This document shows positions 49,138-58,127 of a DNA stretch of 64,000 bases, one piece after another. The position numbers and the translations under genes were made by a program. The notes beneath the pieces were generated by a model. That model was given only the letters and a program-made list of their open reading frames with translations, searched no databases and was not told the DNA's origin. Source of the DNA: a bacterium (GTDB taxonomy: Bacteria > Cyanobacteriota > Vampirovibrionia > Vampirovibrionales > Vampirovibrionaceae); NCBI GenBank assembly GCA_030429585.1, contig JAUIEU010000001.1:1111994-1175993 (forward strand), read 5' to 3'. Each line of letters starts with the position of its first letter. Position 1 is the first letter of the stretch.

Positions 49138-49356
49138 ATGCCCTATCATTCTACCAGTAAGCCTTACCGGCCCCGTGGCCAAGCATTGGTAGAATACGCC
49201 CTGATTATTGCCCTCATCGGTGTTGGTTCCATCTTAGCCCTACAATCCCTAAGCCAAAGCGTGGATACCACCTTTACACAATCCACAAGCGCCATAACAT
49301 CCGCAACAACCGCTGGTAACAATTACCGGATGGCCCAACCGCCACCCACCCCATAA
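49138..49356 (+). CDS. Flp-type prepilin
   Basis: The 72-residue product has a basic leader ending in PRG, then QALVEYALIIALIGVGSIL with Glu at +5. It is short like Flp pilins and ends in a Pro-rich tail (AQPPPTP). It is followed by a paralogue 50 bp downstream. Fibre formation is inferred from the family. Confidence 0.85.
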   Translation: MPYHSTSKPYRPRGQALVEYALIIALIGVGSILALQSLSQSVDTTFTQSTSAITSATTAGNNYRMAQPPPTP

Positions 49357-49405
49357 CCAATCTTACTTATTTGTTCTTACCCTCATTCACGAAAGGTCCC
49401 GCACT

Positions 49406-49606
49406 ATGCGCCAGTCTAAGCAAACTAAAAAACCCGCTAAAGGCCAAGGCCTTGTGGAATACGCCCTAATCATTGCCCTGGTGGCCGTCGGCTCTATTGT
49501 GGCCCTGCAAAACCTAGCTACAGGCGTCGATGATGCCCTAACCAGTTCTACCACTGCTATTGATGCTGCTGTAAGCCCAGCTAGCAATACTCATGCTACT
49601 AATTAA
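49406..49606 (+). CDS. Flp-type prepilin
   Basis: The 66-residue product has a Lys-rich leader ending in KGQG; the EYALIIALVAVGSIVAL helix follows with Glu at +5 if cleavage is after the first Gly. It is about half identical to the preceding gene and clearly a duplicate. Three prepilins within 1 kb point to a fibre with mixed subunits, or to alternative major and minor pilins. Confidence 0.85.
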   Translation: MRQSKQTKKPAKGQGLVEYALIIALVAVGSIVALQNLATGVDDALTSSTTAIDAAVSPASNTHATN

Positions 49607-49625
49607 AACTTAACACCGTCTAAGT

Positions 49626-51407
49626 CTAATTATCATTATGACTAGTGGTAAACAGTCTAAAGCCGAAGGTACTGCCTTCGGCTTCGGTGCTGTCTACAAA
49701 TACTTCGCCATCGTGGTGTTTTTCAATAGCGGTTTTTACCAAGTGCAGGCCTAGGCCCGTGCCTTTAATCGTATGCACGTCATTTTCCACCCTAAAAAAG
49801 CGATCGAAAATTTTAGGCAAATACGCCTTGGGGATGCCAATGCCGTTATCCTCTACCCGAACTTCAATAGCAGGGCCATTGTCGGCCGTATCCACCATTT
49901 CGGCGCGCACCTTAATTTTGCCGCCCTGTTCCGTATATTTTACAGCATTGCTTAACAAATTGCGCATCACACGCTCAATACTTTCGCTGTGCACCCACAC
50001 CTGGGGCAAATTACTTTCAATATTGGTGCTCATAGTCAGCTCTTTTTGCTGAGCCAACACCTTAAAGCTTTGCACCGTTAAGTTAATAATCGGGGTAATA
50101 TCCTGCTCATCCTTGATTAGCTCGTCGCCTTCTTCCAAGCGAGAGAAATCCAGGATATCGTTCACCATTTTCTTCAGGCGATCGGTTTCGGTATACAGGG
50201 TATCCATAAACTCAATGCGGGTATCTTCGTCTAAGTCATCGCTATGGTGGTACAAGGTGTCCACATAACTTTGGATCGTGGTTACTGGGGTGCGCAGTTC
50301 ATGGCTAACATTGCTAATAAAGTGGGTTTTTAGACGGTCTACTTCCGCCTCTTTCGTAATATCTCGGGTGGTCAGCACAAAGCCTAGGTCGTTCCCGTCC
50401 GCATCCTGAATAGTGGCCACAGACACATTCAGCGTCCGCTCCGGCATCTCCACCTGATGGGCAAACACGGGGGCATCCGGCTGGCGAATATGGCGTTTAT
50501 AGTCATCTAGCAAGGTTTCAAAGGATTGTTGCCCGTCCTCGCTCACGTATTCGCTTAAGTTTCGGCCCAGCAAGGCGTCCTCGCTGGTAACGGATAAGTG
50601 CTGGCACCCACTCGGATTCATCATCATAATATCGCCGGCGTGGTTTACCACCACCGTGCCATCCGCAATACTTAGCAGTACTGCCTCAAATTTATTGCGC
50701 TCAATGGCAATGGTATCCAGGTTTTGGTCTTCATAAATCCGCAGGCGCATGCTCATATCATTAAAACTTTTGGCCAGCTCACGCAATTCGCCCCACAGGT
50801 TTTTTTCATTAATCCGAAAACCAAAATCCCCGGTGGATAAACGCTGAACCCCCTGCAGCAAGCGTTGTAGGTGCTTTTGCAAAAACACGCTATTAACAAA
50901 TACCGCCAACACGGTTAGCAACCAAGCGCTGAAAAACACAATCAGCAGCATGGTGCGGGTACTGGTAGAAATATCATCCACCGTGTCGCCCGTCATGGTG
51001 ATGCTAACCGTACCCAGGTATTGGGGGCGCATGGCCTGGGTACTGGGCAACTGAAGGCGCGCTGTAAAGGTACGCTGTTGGGCCTTATCCCGGGCACTGG
51101 CCTGGATATCCCGGTTTTCGTAAATAAGGTTGCCTTCGGTATCGTAAAATTCTACCGACACCAAATCGCTGTGCTCGTCTAGCATGCGGTCCACAAATTG
51201 TTTAATTTTTATTTGAGGACTAAGCGGGGAATTAACTCGGTCCACGGCGCCACTGGCCACAATTTCTGCCACTAACGAGCCAAATTTATCGTAATGGGTG
51301 TTAAGGGAACGGGTATATTGGCCATACAAAAACCAGGCCACTACCAAAAACAGTAGCGAAACCAAGCTAATAAGGATGATGGAAACCCGATTTTCTGCCG
51401 CCAGCAT
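49626..51407 (-). CDS. NblS/Hik33-like sensor histidine kinase
   Basis: The ATG at 51407 is preferred over the frame start at 51443. Numbered from the latter (605 residues), membrane segments lie at 20-41 and 165-186 and enclose a periplasmic sensor. HAMP (190-240), PAS (250-365), HisKA with FISNVSHELRTP (His381) and a HATPase domain with N, G1 and G2 boxes (ending GLGLHLVKTAIEKH) follow. The His box and the next helix (SYVDTLYHHSDDLDED..ETDRLKKMVNDILDFSRLE) are close to cyanobacterial NblS. The likely partner is the RpaB-like regulator next to it. The input signal here is unknown. Confidence 0.85.
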   Translation of the reverse strand: MLAAENRVSIILISLVSLLFLVVAWFLYGQYTRSLNTHYDKFGSLVAEIVASGAVDRVNSPLSPQIKIKQFVDRMLDEHSDLVSVEFYDTEGNLIYENRDIQASARDKAQQRTFTARLQLPSTQAMRPQYLGTVSITMTGDTVDDISTSTRTMLLIVFFSAWLLTVLAVFVNSVFLQKHLQRLLQGVQRLSTGDFGFRINEKNLWGELRELAKSFNDMSMRLRIYEDQNLDTIAIERNKFEAVLLSIADGTVVVNHAGDIMMMNPSGCQHLSVTSEDALLGRNLSEYVSEDGQQSFETLLDDYKRHIRQPDAPVFAHQVEMPERTLNVSVATIQDADGNDLGFVLTTRDITKEAEVDRLKTHFISNVSHELRTPVTTIQSYVDTLYHHSDDLDEDTRIEFMDTLYTETDRLKKMVNDILDFSRLEEGDELIKDEQDITPIINLTVQSFKVLAQQKELTMSTNIESNLPQVWVHSESIERVMRNLLSNAVKYTEQGGKIKVRAEMVDTADNGPAIEVRVEDNGIGIPKAYLPKIFDRFFRVENDVHTIKGTGLGLHLVKTAIEKHHDGEVFVDSTEAEGSTFGFRLFTTSHNDN

Positions 51408-51550
51408 AAGCGTTGTTGCGCCTGTGGCCTTTCCCGCACACACAATAAAGTATTGCTATTTTCGCCTAAGCAAGCATTAACAGCAATGGGGTAACGTAAA
51501 TCAAAACCACTGGATATTTAATAATGTACTAAAGATTATGTGTATATTTT

Positions 51551-51614
51551 GACGGGGGCTAGCCCCCGTCACCCCCATTGGGAACAAGATGTTCCCAAAC
51601 CCTCCTTAAGGGTT
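51551..51614. repeat. three hairpins in a row
   Basis: GACGGGGGCT/AGCCCCCGTC is a perfect 20-bp palindrome (51551-51570). GGGAAC/GTTCCC (51580-51596) and AACCCT/AGGGTT (51598-51614) follow. The block lies in the 440-bp gap between the kinase and regulator genes. It may be a REP-like element or a remnant of one. Confidence 0.6.
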
Positions 51615-51843
51615 GACAGGTAATTTAAGGACGCTTGCTGGGCGCCTGCCCAACAGCGGCTGCGCTTGCCAATGTATTAGCATCTCGGGCAATGCTCACC
51701 CGCTGATTGGTCTGCTGGGGTGTATTGCTGCCGCAATATTACACCCTGCACCGGCTTCAGCCGCTACTAAAATTAGCATGGCAAGCATAAGACATTAAAT
51801 AATAACAACCTTAACGCCATTACCTTCAACTCGCTTAAGCAAG

Positions 51844-52605
51844 TTAGTCGATTTTTTGGAACATGTAACCTATACCGCGAGCGGTTAAAATCAGCTCTGG
51901 GTTGGTAATGTCGTTTTCCAGCTTGGCACGCAGGCGGCTCACGTGTACATCCACCACACGGGTATCAATGCGATGATCCGGTGGGTAAGACCACACGTGC
52001 TGCAAAATCTCGCTACGCGAAAAGGGGGTACCGCTACTGCCCATTAGCAGTTCTAACAGGCTAAATTCCATGCCGGTTAAGCGGATGCGCTCGTTTTTCT
52101 TAAATACTTGGCGCTTGCTGCGGTCAATTTTAATATTGCCCACCACCAGCACGTTATTATCTTTACCGGCACCATTGCTGCTGCCAGCATTGGCCATACG
52201 GCGCAAAATAGCTTTAACGCGGGCTTCTAGCTCTTTAGGGCTAAAAGGCTTTACCACGTAATCATCGGCGCCCAGCTCTAAGCCGGTAATGCGCTCGGCC
52301 ACATCGCCTAGGGCGGTTAAAATAATAATGGGGGTTTCATGGCCTTGGCGAATCTCTTTTGTTACGCCATACCCATCCATTTTAGGCATCATAATGTCTA
52401 AAATAACCAAATCTGGCGAAAACTTGTTAAACACCTCAACGGCCTCTTCACCATCACCAGCGGTTTGAATTTCGTAGCCCAGCATTTTAAAGCGGGTTTC
52501 CAAAATCCGGCGGATGCTGGCCTCATCATCCACAATGAGTACTTTTTTGCCAGCAAACGAGGGTTGCTTGGCGTCGATGGTTTTATCAGAAGCGGCAGGG
52601 CTCAA
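51844..52605 (-). CDS. rpaB: RpaB/Ycf27-like OmpR-family response regulator
   Basis: The 253-residue product has a receiver domain with the acidic pair DD (26-27), phospho-acceptor Asp70 in LVILDIMMPKMDGYG, Thr97 and Lys119, and an OmpR-type winged helix (about 150-250). It matches RpaB almost word for word in several blocks, for example DDEASIRRILETR, LTALGDVAERITGLELGADDYVVKPFSPKELEARV, RIRLTGMEFSLLELL and SRLRAKLE. In Cyanobacteria RpaB controls high-light genes and is essential. Here, without photosynthesis genes in view, it likely controls general stress or growth with the NblS-like kinase. Confidence 0.92.
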   Translation of the reverse strand: MSPAASDKTIDAKQPSFAGKKVLIVDDEASIRRILETRFKMLGYEIQTAGDGEEAVEVFNKFSPDLVILDIMMPKMDGYGVTKEIRQGHETPIIILTALGDVAERITGLELGADDYVVKPFSPKELEARVKAILRRMANAGSSNGAGKDNNVLVVGNIKIDRSKRQVFKKNERIRLTGMEFSLLELLMGSSGTPFSRSEILQHVWSYPPDHRIDTRVVDVHVSRLRAKLENDITNPELILTARGIGYMFQKID

Positions 52606-52787
52606 GGTTCCAATTTCCTATCATTAAACCCGATGGATGAATCAACCATTACGGGGTACAACGTGGCAATTCAGGCAAGTTTTCATGGACTGGTTGCCAC
52701 CCTATCCTAGCGAAGAATAAGGGATGCTTCATCATACACAAGATGTAACATCTCGTAAACGATAGAATTTTTGACTCGTGGCACACT

Positions 52788-53447
52788 CTATACCGAGGGT
52801 GTTGTGACCTTGGCTTCAGGGGTTTGTGGCGGTGCCGCCGTATCAGGCGTATCCAGCTCTAGCCCTTCCGGCCCTAGCACCTTTAATACGTCGCCTTCCA
52901 CATGGATGGCCACAGGAAAGTTACCGACTCGCTCGTTTAGGGTGTTTTTCACCTCTTCTAAGCGATGGATCACGCTATTAGCGCCGCCACCCGTGGTAAA
53001 TTGCTTAGACAGGTTTACAATAACGCTACCATCATCCGCCTTGGTTACCCCTAGCAAACGTGTCCCTTTAGGGATTTCGCTGTACAGCCCTTGTTCGGAT
53101 TCTGCCCGATTTGGGCCTTTTAGAAGCTCTTGCAAAGCATATTCCACACTAATCGGGGCATAATCTTGCGGCATGGCGCGGGTAACATTAACGGTGACTA
53201 CTTTTTCTCCCGCTAGCTGGCTAAAGGCCACCTGTACCGGCTGGCCCGCTACCGCCGTGGTGCCAGGCGCTGTGGAAGCGGTGGTGGCGGTGGTTACCTC
53301 TGGTTTGGTGGGCACCTTAGGTTGTTGCAACCACATGGCCACTAAGCCAAATAACACGCTACTGCCCATTAGCACCAACGCTAACCGAGAAATGGTTTTA
53401 CCCACCGATGACGTATGTGGTGATTTAGGCGATGAGTGGGCGGGCAT
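52788..53447 (-). CDS. GerMN-domain protein
   Basis: The ATG at 53447 has GGAG 10 nt upstream. The product of about 219 residues has an N-terminal membrane anchor (SRLALVLMGSSVLFGLVAMWL), a Thr/Ala linker and a GerMN domain (about 65-185), with ALQELLKGP, IPKGTRLLGVTKADDGSVIVNLSKQF typical. GerMN domains are found in spore germination protein GerM and in many envelope proteins of non-sporulating bacteria, where the role is unclear. The C-terminus is Pro/Thr-rich. Confidence 0.85.
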   Translation of the reverse strand: MPAHSSPKSPHTSSVGKTISRLALVLMGSSVLFGLVAMWLQQPKVPTKPEVTTATTASTAPGTTAVAGQPVQVAFSQLAGEKVVTVNVTRAMPQDYAPISVEYALQELLKGPNRAESEQGLYSEIPKGTRLLGVTKADDGSVIVNLSKQFTTGGGANSVIHRLEEVKNTLNERVGNFPVAIHVEGDVLKVLGPEGLELDTPDTAAPPQTPEAKVTTPSV

Positions 53448-53543
53448 GGTATATAGTCTCCGAAACGTTTGATATGATTGGCTTAGCGCTAATACAAGCT
53501 TAGCACACATTCAGGTGAATTTCATGCGATGCGTAGGTAGCCG

Positions 53544-55172
53544 TTAGGTGGGTAACCACACCGTAAAGCAGCTTCCTTGGCCTACTGTACTGGTAACGGT
53601 TAGCTCGCCCTTGTGGCGGGCTACAATTTGCCGAGATAGGTATAGCCCCAACCCGCTACCACTACTGCGCACTTGCCGCGTACCTTGGGCAAAACGCATA
53701 AACAGCTTGGGGATATCGTCTGGCGGGATGCCGCGGCCTGTATCTTCCACCGCAATGGCAATACCTGCCGGGGTGGTTTTAGGGTTAAAAGGGTGCGGGG
53801 CAACGTCTACCCGAAGCGTAACGGAACCGTTTGCCGGGGTATGTTGGATGGCATTGCCCACCAAATTCGTAATCACACGTTGCAGCTCTTGCTTATCCCC
53901 CGTAACAGGCGGCAGCTCCTTCGGCGCCAGCAACGTCAGGGATTTTTCTTTACTGGTTGCCATGGCCTGCAACTGATTAAGCACCTGCTGGCATACCGCT
54001 GCCATCGGTACTGGCAACCGTAGCAACTGTTTTTGGCCACTCTCGTACTTATAAATATCCAACAGCGTGTTCACCAACGAGAGGAGGTCCTGGTTATTGG
54101 TCACCAGCATGCGGGCCAGTTCAAGTTGTTTCTCATTCATAGGGCCTACTGCCCCATTGGCCATTAGCTCTAAGGTTTGGATGGCCGCCAAAATAGGGAC
54201 CCGCAAATCATGGGTTAAGGTGGCGACAAAATCTTCCCGTAGGCGTTCTTCTGCCTTTCGGCGAGTGAGATCTCGCACAATAAGCACCCACGCCGGGGAT
54301 TCTGGCACTTGGGTACCGTTGGCCTTTACCTGGGCCGCATTCGCCAAGCAGGATAACCCCACTTCCACCGGGCGCTCGCCAATGCGCGCTTCTATTAAAT
54401 CTTCCTCGCCAGTGCGGGCGATTGTCCAAAAATCCGCCTGGGCAGCGTCATGTTTTACAGGGGTTAGCCAACCATTAATATGCGGAAATGCCTCGCCAGC
54501 ACCGCTAACCCACTCTGCCATAGTGGGGTTTACACTCAACACCTGGCCATGCTCTGTTACCGTCACAATGCCATCCCCACTGCCGCGTACAATGGCATCT
54601 AAATGGGCTAAGGCCTGCTGCACGTCCTGGGTGCGCTCTTCCACAATGCCTTCTAACTGCTGGTTATACTGGGTTAAGGCATCCTGGGCGTCTTGCAGCT
54701 GGGTAACGGTGGTGCGCAAGTCTTCTAACAGTTGGGCGCGCTCTAAGCCATTTTCTACGGCTAGCTGTAAATCCTCGTTCCGCCAGGGCTTTTCTAAATA
54801 TTTAAAAATGCCTGCCTGGTTTACCGCCGCAATGGCATTTTCTTTATCGGCATAGCCGGTCAGCAAAATAGTGGTGGTTTCTGGGTGTTTTTCTCGCACG
54901 GCAGACAGCAAAGCAATACCATCCATCTGGGGCATTAAAAAATCACTAATCACTAACCGAGGCGGGGTTTCTACCAAGGTGGCCAGGACCGTTTCCGGGT
55001 TATTAAAGGTATGGATTTCCACATCATCAAACGTCAACGATAAAAACGCTTCCACACTACTGGTCACTAACGGGTCATCATCCACCACAAACACCACCTG
55101 GCGAGTGGGGCGGGGGTGGGCTGACGAGGCCACCGTGTTGTGTCCTTCTGGGGTCGCTTGCTGGGGGGGCAT
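53544..55172 (-). CDS. receiver-PAS-histidine kinase protein
   Basis: The 542-residue product has, in order: a receiver domain (about 27-145; DDD at 31-33, phospho-Asp in RLVISDFLMPQMDG, and K in YLEKPW), a coiled coil (150-185), a PAS domain (190-300), HisKA with FVATLTHDLRVPI and a HATPase domain with GLGLYLSRQIV. It has no membrane segment. A receiver at the front of a soluble kinase suggests it takes phosphate or a signal from another kinase. Its output partner is not in the window. Confidence 0.88.
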   Translation of the reverse strand: MPPQQATPEGHNTVASSAHPRPTRQVVFVVDDDPLVTSSVEAFLSLTFDDVEIHTFNNPETVLATLVETPPRLVISDFLMPQMDGIALLSAVREKHPETTTILLTGYADKENAIAAVNQAGIFKYLEKPWRNEDLQLAVENGLERAQLLEDLRTTVTQLQDAQDALTQYNQQLEGIVEERTQDVQQALAHLDAIVRGSGDGIVTVTEHGQVLSVNPTMAEWVSGAGEAFPHINGWLTPVKHDAAQADFWTIARTGEEDLIEARIGERPVEVGLSCLANAAQVKANGTQVPESPAWVLIVRDLTRRKAEERLREDFVATLTHDLRVPILAAIQTLELMANGAVGPMNEKQLELARMLVTNNQDLLSLVNTLLDIYKYESGQKQLLRLPVPMAAVCQQVLNQLQAMATSKEKSLTLLAPKELPPVTGDKQELQRVITNLVGNAIQHTPANGSVTLRVDVAPHPFNPKTTPAGIAIAVEDTGRGIPPDDIPKLFMRFAQGTRQVRSSGSGLGLYLSRQIVARHKGELTVTSTVGQGSCFTVWLPT

Positions 55173-55234
55173 ATCATCCCTATACTGGCTAAACAGTTAC
55201 CTCCTCATTATAACGCTAATGTGATAATTCGCCG

Positions 55235-55837
55235 ATGCCCCCTTTACCCCCCACTGATACCCCCCCCAACCGCACACCTGGCAGCACCGGCCGACTTATT
55301 GTGATTAGTGGCCCCAGCGGGGTAGGCAAAGGGACATTGTGCAAAGCCTTGCTAAAGCAGCACCCCCACTGGCAATGGTCGGTATCCGCTACTAGTCGCC
55401 CTCCACGAGACGGCGAAACCAACGGCCAGCATTACCATTTTTACAGCCCTCGCGATTTCCAAAGCCAAATTGCCCAAGGCGGTTTTTTTGAATGGGCCGA
55501 ATACAATGGCAATTTATACGGCACCCCCGTTATGCCCGTGTTAGACGCCCTGCAACAGGGCAACACCATCCTTATGGAAATAGAAGTACAGGGCGCCCTG
55601 CAAGTAAAGCGGCGATGCCCCCAAGCTAACCTACTATTTATTACCCCCCCCAGCATGGCCGTGTTAAAAGAACGCCTCACGGGCCGCGGCACCGATACCG
55701 CCCTGGATATTGAACACCGCCTTGCTATTTCTGCCAAAGAGCTAACCCAACAAGACGCCTTTGACGCCTGCTTTGAAAACAACACCATTGACGCCTGCTT
55801 AGCCGAGATAATGGCCTGGCTAACCAACAACCCCTAA
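55235..55837 (+). CDS. gmk: guanylate kinase
   Basis: The 200-residue product has the P-loop SGPSGVGKGT at about 25-34, the GMP-binding SVSATSRPPRDGE and HYHFYS, and EWAEYNGNLYGTP, all typical. It converts GMP to GDP. The N-terminal 20 residues are Pro/Thr-rich and poorly conserved. It is divergent from the kinase gene upstream and convergent with the GH8 gene. Confidence 0.95.
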   Translation: MPPLPPTDTPPNRTPGSTGRLIVISGPSGVGKGTLCKALLKQHPHWQWSVSATSRPPRDGETNGQHYHFYSPRDFQSQIAQGGFFEWAEYNGNLYGTPVMPVLDALQQGNTILMEIEVQGALQVKRRCPQANLLFITPPSMAVLKERLTGRGTDTALDIEHRLAISAKELTQQDAFDACFENNTIDACLAEIMAWLTNNP

Positions 55838-55848
55838 CACCGAAAATG

Positions 55849-57204
55849 TTAGCTGGCCGCACCCCAGCTAACCCAGTGGAGTAAATTATCGCGTAGCGAG
55901 CGGCTTTGGCGAAGTTCTTCGCTGCCGCAATGTTGGCCGGTGTAGGTCCACAGCCCTAACCACAACCAATTTTGGGCATAATAATCAAACTTGGGCTGCC
56001 AAATCCCGTCATTGCCTAGCGGGTCTAAAATATAATCGTTAACAATGGCGTGGCCAATGGTAGGATAGGCCAGCATAAGGTGGGGCAAGGTGGCCCCATA
56101 AATCGCATGCGATGGCGGCACATCGTTAGGGAAGACCCGCAAAATCCCATCTATCGACAGTGGGCTGGGCAACGCCCGGCGAATCCACCAGTAGCGCTCT
56201 AAAAAATTGGTGGCATACAACATGGATTTTGCCTGGCGCGAGCCGGTTAGCATGTAATCCATGCCCACCCGCCAATGGGTACGGATGGCATCGTAGCCAT
56301 AATCGCTGCGTTCGTTATCGGCCTCCCAAAACAAATCCACGCGCTGGTTTTTTGGCGCGCCCGATTTAGCCACTTTTAGCCAATTGGGCGGCAAGCCCGT
56401 GCGGCTTTTCCCCACGGATTCATTCAAAATCTCGTAGGTACTCTCGATGAGGGCTTCCCAATCGTGGCCGGCTACATGCTTAGGGTCTACTTCTGCAAAC
56501 ACCCGGTAGGCCAGGGGCCAAAAATAACTGGGGTTAATTAGCCAAAAATTTTCTTCATGCTTAAAATCGCCCGGCAGCAATACATGGCCATAATACTTGG
56601 TTTTGGTTACCTGCTTTTCCCAAATATCCGTTAATACCAGCTGGGCATCCTCTAAATACGCAGCATTACCCCAGCGTTGGTGGGCCAAAATCAACGCCAG
56701 CGCCATGTCCTCATCGGCATCACTGGCACTAGTCGTATCCAGCACACCCCATTCAGGTTGTGCTTTTTCTGGCTTGTTTATCTCACCTCCATTATGTTTA
56801 GAAACAACCCCTGAGCCCAATGCAGGCAGGCTCTGCCTGCGCCCCCACTTCCAGGCCATCAGTTTATCGCCGCGCACGCGCAGGTTATTGCGGGCCCATT
56901 CGTAAATACTATCGAAGGTGGTGCGGTCGTCCATCCACACGGCGCGCAGCATGCCGTAGGCTTGACTTTCGCTGGTGGAAATATCCTGGGCAAAGGGGTC
57001 GCGCACACGGCCATCGACTTGAACGTAGTTTGTTTTGTAGCCCTGCCATGCTTGGGTAAGGGCGCCTTTTAGCACGCTGCATTCGGCGTGTTCATCTGCC
57101 TTTTTGGCGTGGGCGGTAGGGGTAATAAGGCTGCCTAGTAATATGGCGGCCAACCCTAGCCGCAACACGTGCGTGTAAACCCTGTGGCCAAACAACTGAA
57201 TCAT
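55849..57204 (-). CDS. bcsZ: glycoside hydrolase family 8 endoglucanase (BcsZ-like)
   Basis: The ATG at 57204 begins a good signal peptide (VLRLGLAAILLGSLITPTAHA); a GTG at 57261 would add 19 residues. The GH8 acid is Glu in TSESQAYGMLRAVW (about 79 from this start), with DADEDMALALI supplying the conserved Asp region and WKWGRR nearby. BcsZ cuts beta-1,4-glucan in the periplasm and aids export of cellulose. It is not next to the BcsB-like genes, which lie 12 kb to the left. Confidence 0.88.
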   Translation of the reverse strand: MIQLFGHRVYTHVLRLGLAAILLGSLITPTAHAKKADEHAECSVLKGALTQAWQGYKTNYVQVDGRVRDPFAQDISTSESQAYGMLRAVWMDDRTTFDSIYEWARNNLRVRGDKLMAWKWGRRQSLPALGSGVVSKHNGGEINKPEKAQPEWGVLDTTSASDADEDMALALILAHQRWGNAAYLEDAQLVLTDIWEKQVTKTKYYGHVLLPGDFKHEENFWLINPSYFWPLAYRVFAEVDPKHVAGHDWEALIESTYEILNESVGKSRTGLPPNWLKVAKSGAPKNQRVDLFWEADNERSDYGYDAIRTHWRVGMDYMLTGSRQAKSMLYATNFLERYWWIRRALPSPLSIDGILRVFPNDVPPSHAIYGATLPHLMLAYPTIGHAIVNDYILDPLGNDGIWQPKFDYYAQNWLWLGLWTYTGQHCGSEELRQSRSLRDNLLHWVSWGAAS

Positions 57205-57296
57205 AACACTATGCCCTAAAACAAAACCGCCTGCGGCTTGGTTACTATACCATAGCGCCACAGACGGTTTGAAAGACTATCAGGTTCCAGCATACT

Positions 57297-58094
57297 TTAT
57301 TGAATGGGTTGATTGAGATCCAAAATTTGGTTGGTTTCTAGGTTTTTAAACACCATGCGCATATTGGGGGTTTGGCCCTTGGGCAGCACCACGTTAAAGG
57401 TAACGCTTTGGTTGGGTTGCAACACCATTTGGCCAAGGCGCTGGGTGTACTGGCCCGTCGGCATCACGTTGCTATCGTTAAACCGGTTTACTTGGTTATT
57501 AACCGAGCTGGCCGCACTAACGCTACGGTGGGCTGCATAACCACCCACACCAGGCACAAAGCTGGTAGCCGCACCGGCTAAGCCAAGGCCCAAGCCACGC
57601 ATGCTACGGCCAAAGCCTTTTTTCTGGGCTTTTTCGCTGGCCAATTGCTGTTCGTTTAGGGCGTTTATTACTTCGCCGCTCATTAGCTCTACATGGACTG
57701 GGGTGGCATTGGTTAAGGTAATGGCCACCGCCTTATACTTACGTTTAGAGTAACTTTCTAACTTGGTGCCTGCTGCAGACAAGGTCCAGTACTCTTCCGG
57801 GCGAGCGGCTTCTTCTTGCGTTTCAATAGGCACAGCGGTGGTTAGTGCCGGTACCGATTGCTGCGGCATGGCCATGGGGGTTTGGGCCGGGCTTAGCGGG
57901 GTGGCCACAGGGCCCTCATTACCAGTATCTACCACAACAGGGGTGGTGTTCACTTCAGTCGTTACCTCGGTTGCGGTGGTTAAATCAACATCGCTAACAA
58001 CACTGGTTGTATCCGCTTGGGCTAAAGCCACTAAACCCAATTGGCCAGAGACTAAAGCAGCACATAACAAAGGTAGTACACGGTTCGCCATCAT
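57297..58094 (-). CDS. exported protein of unknown function
   Basis: An AGAGGA site precedes the ATG at 58094. Residues 1-27 form a signal peptide (ending LAQA). A Thr/Val/Pro-rich linker (28-95) leads to a domain with LESYSKRKYKAVAITLTNATPVHVELMSGEV and a Gly-rich membrane-active-like segment (RSMRGLGLGLAGAATSFVPGVGGYA). A final beta-rich part follows (LQPNQSVTFNVVLPKG.TPNMRMVFKNLETNQIL). It lies next to the GH8 gene but has its own start signals. Function unknown; periplasmic or outer-membrane location is likely. Confidence 0.65.
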   Translation of the reverse strand: MMANRVLPLLCAALVSGQLGLVALAQADTTSVVSDVDLTTATEVTTEVNTTPVVVDTGNEGPVATPLSPAQTPMAMPQQSVPALTTAVPIETQEEAARPEEYWTLSAAGTKLESYSKRKYKAVAITLTNATPVHVELMSGEVINALNEQQLASEKAQKKGFGRSMRGLGLGLAGAATSFVPGVGGYAAHRSVSAASSVNNQVNRFNDSNVMPTGQYTQRLGQMVLQPNQSVTFNVVLPKGQTPNMRMVFKNLETNQILDLNQPIQ

Positions 58095-58127
58095 GAGAAA
58101 GTCCTCTTATACATTAAACAGATGTTA

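Noticed and set aside
51613-51798. 61-codon ORF between kinase and regulator
   Set aside because: It runs through hairpin-rich sequence and lacks a ribosome site; it is more likely non-coding.
54067-54855. 262-codon ORF opposite the receiver-PAS-kinase gene
   Set aside because: It is a shadow of a clear multi-domain kinase on the other strand; the translation is Ser/Arg-rich with no domain.
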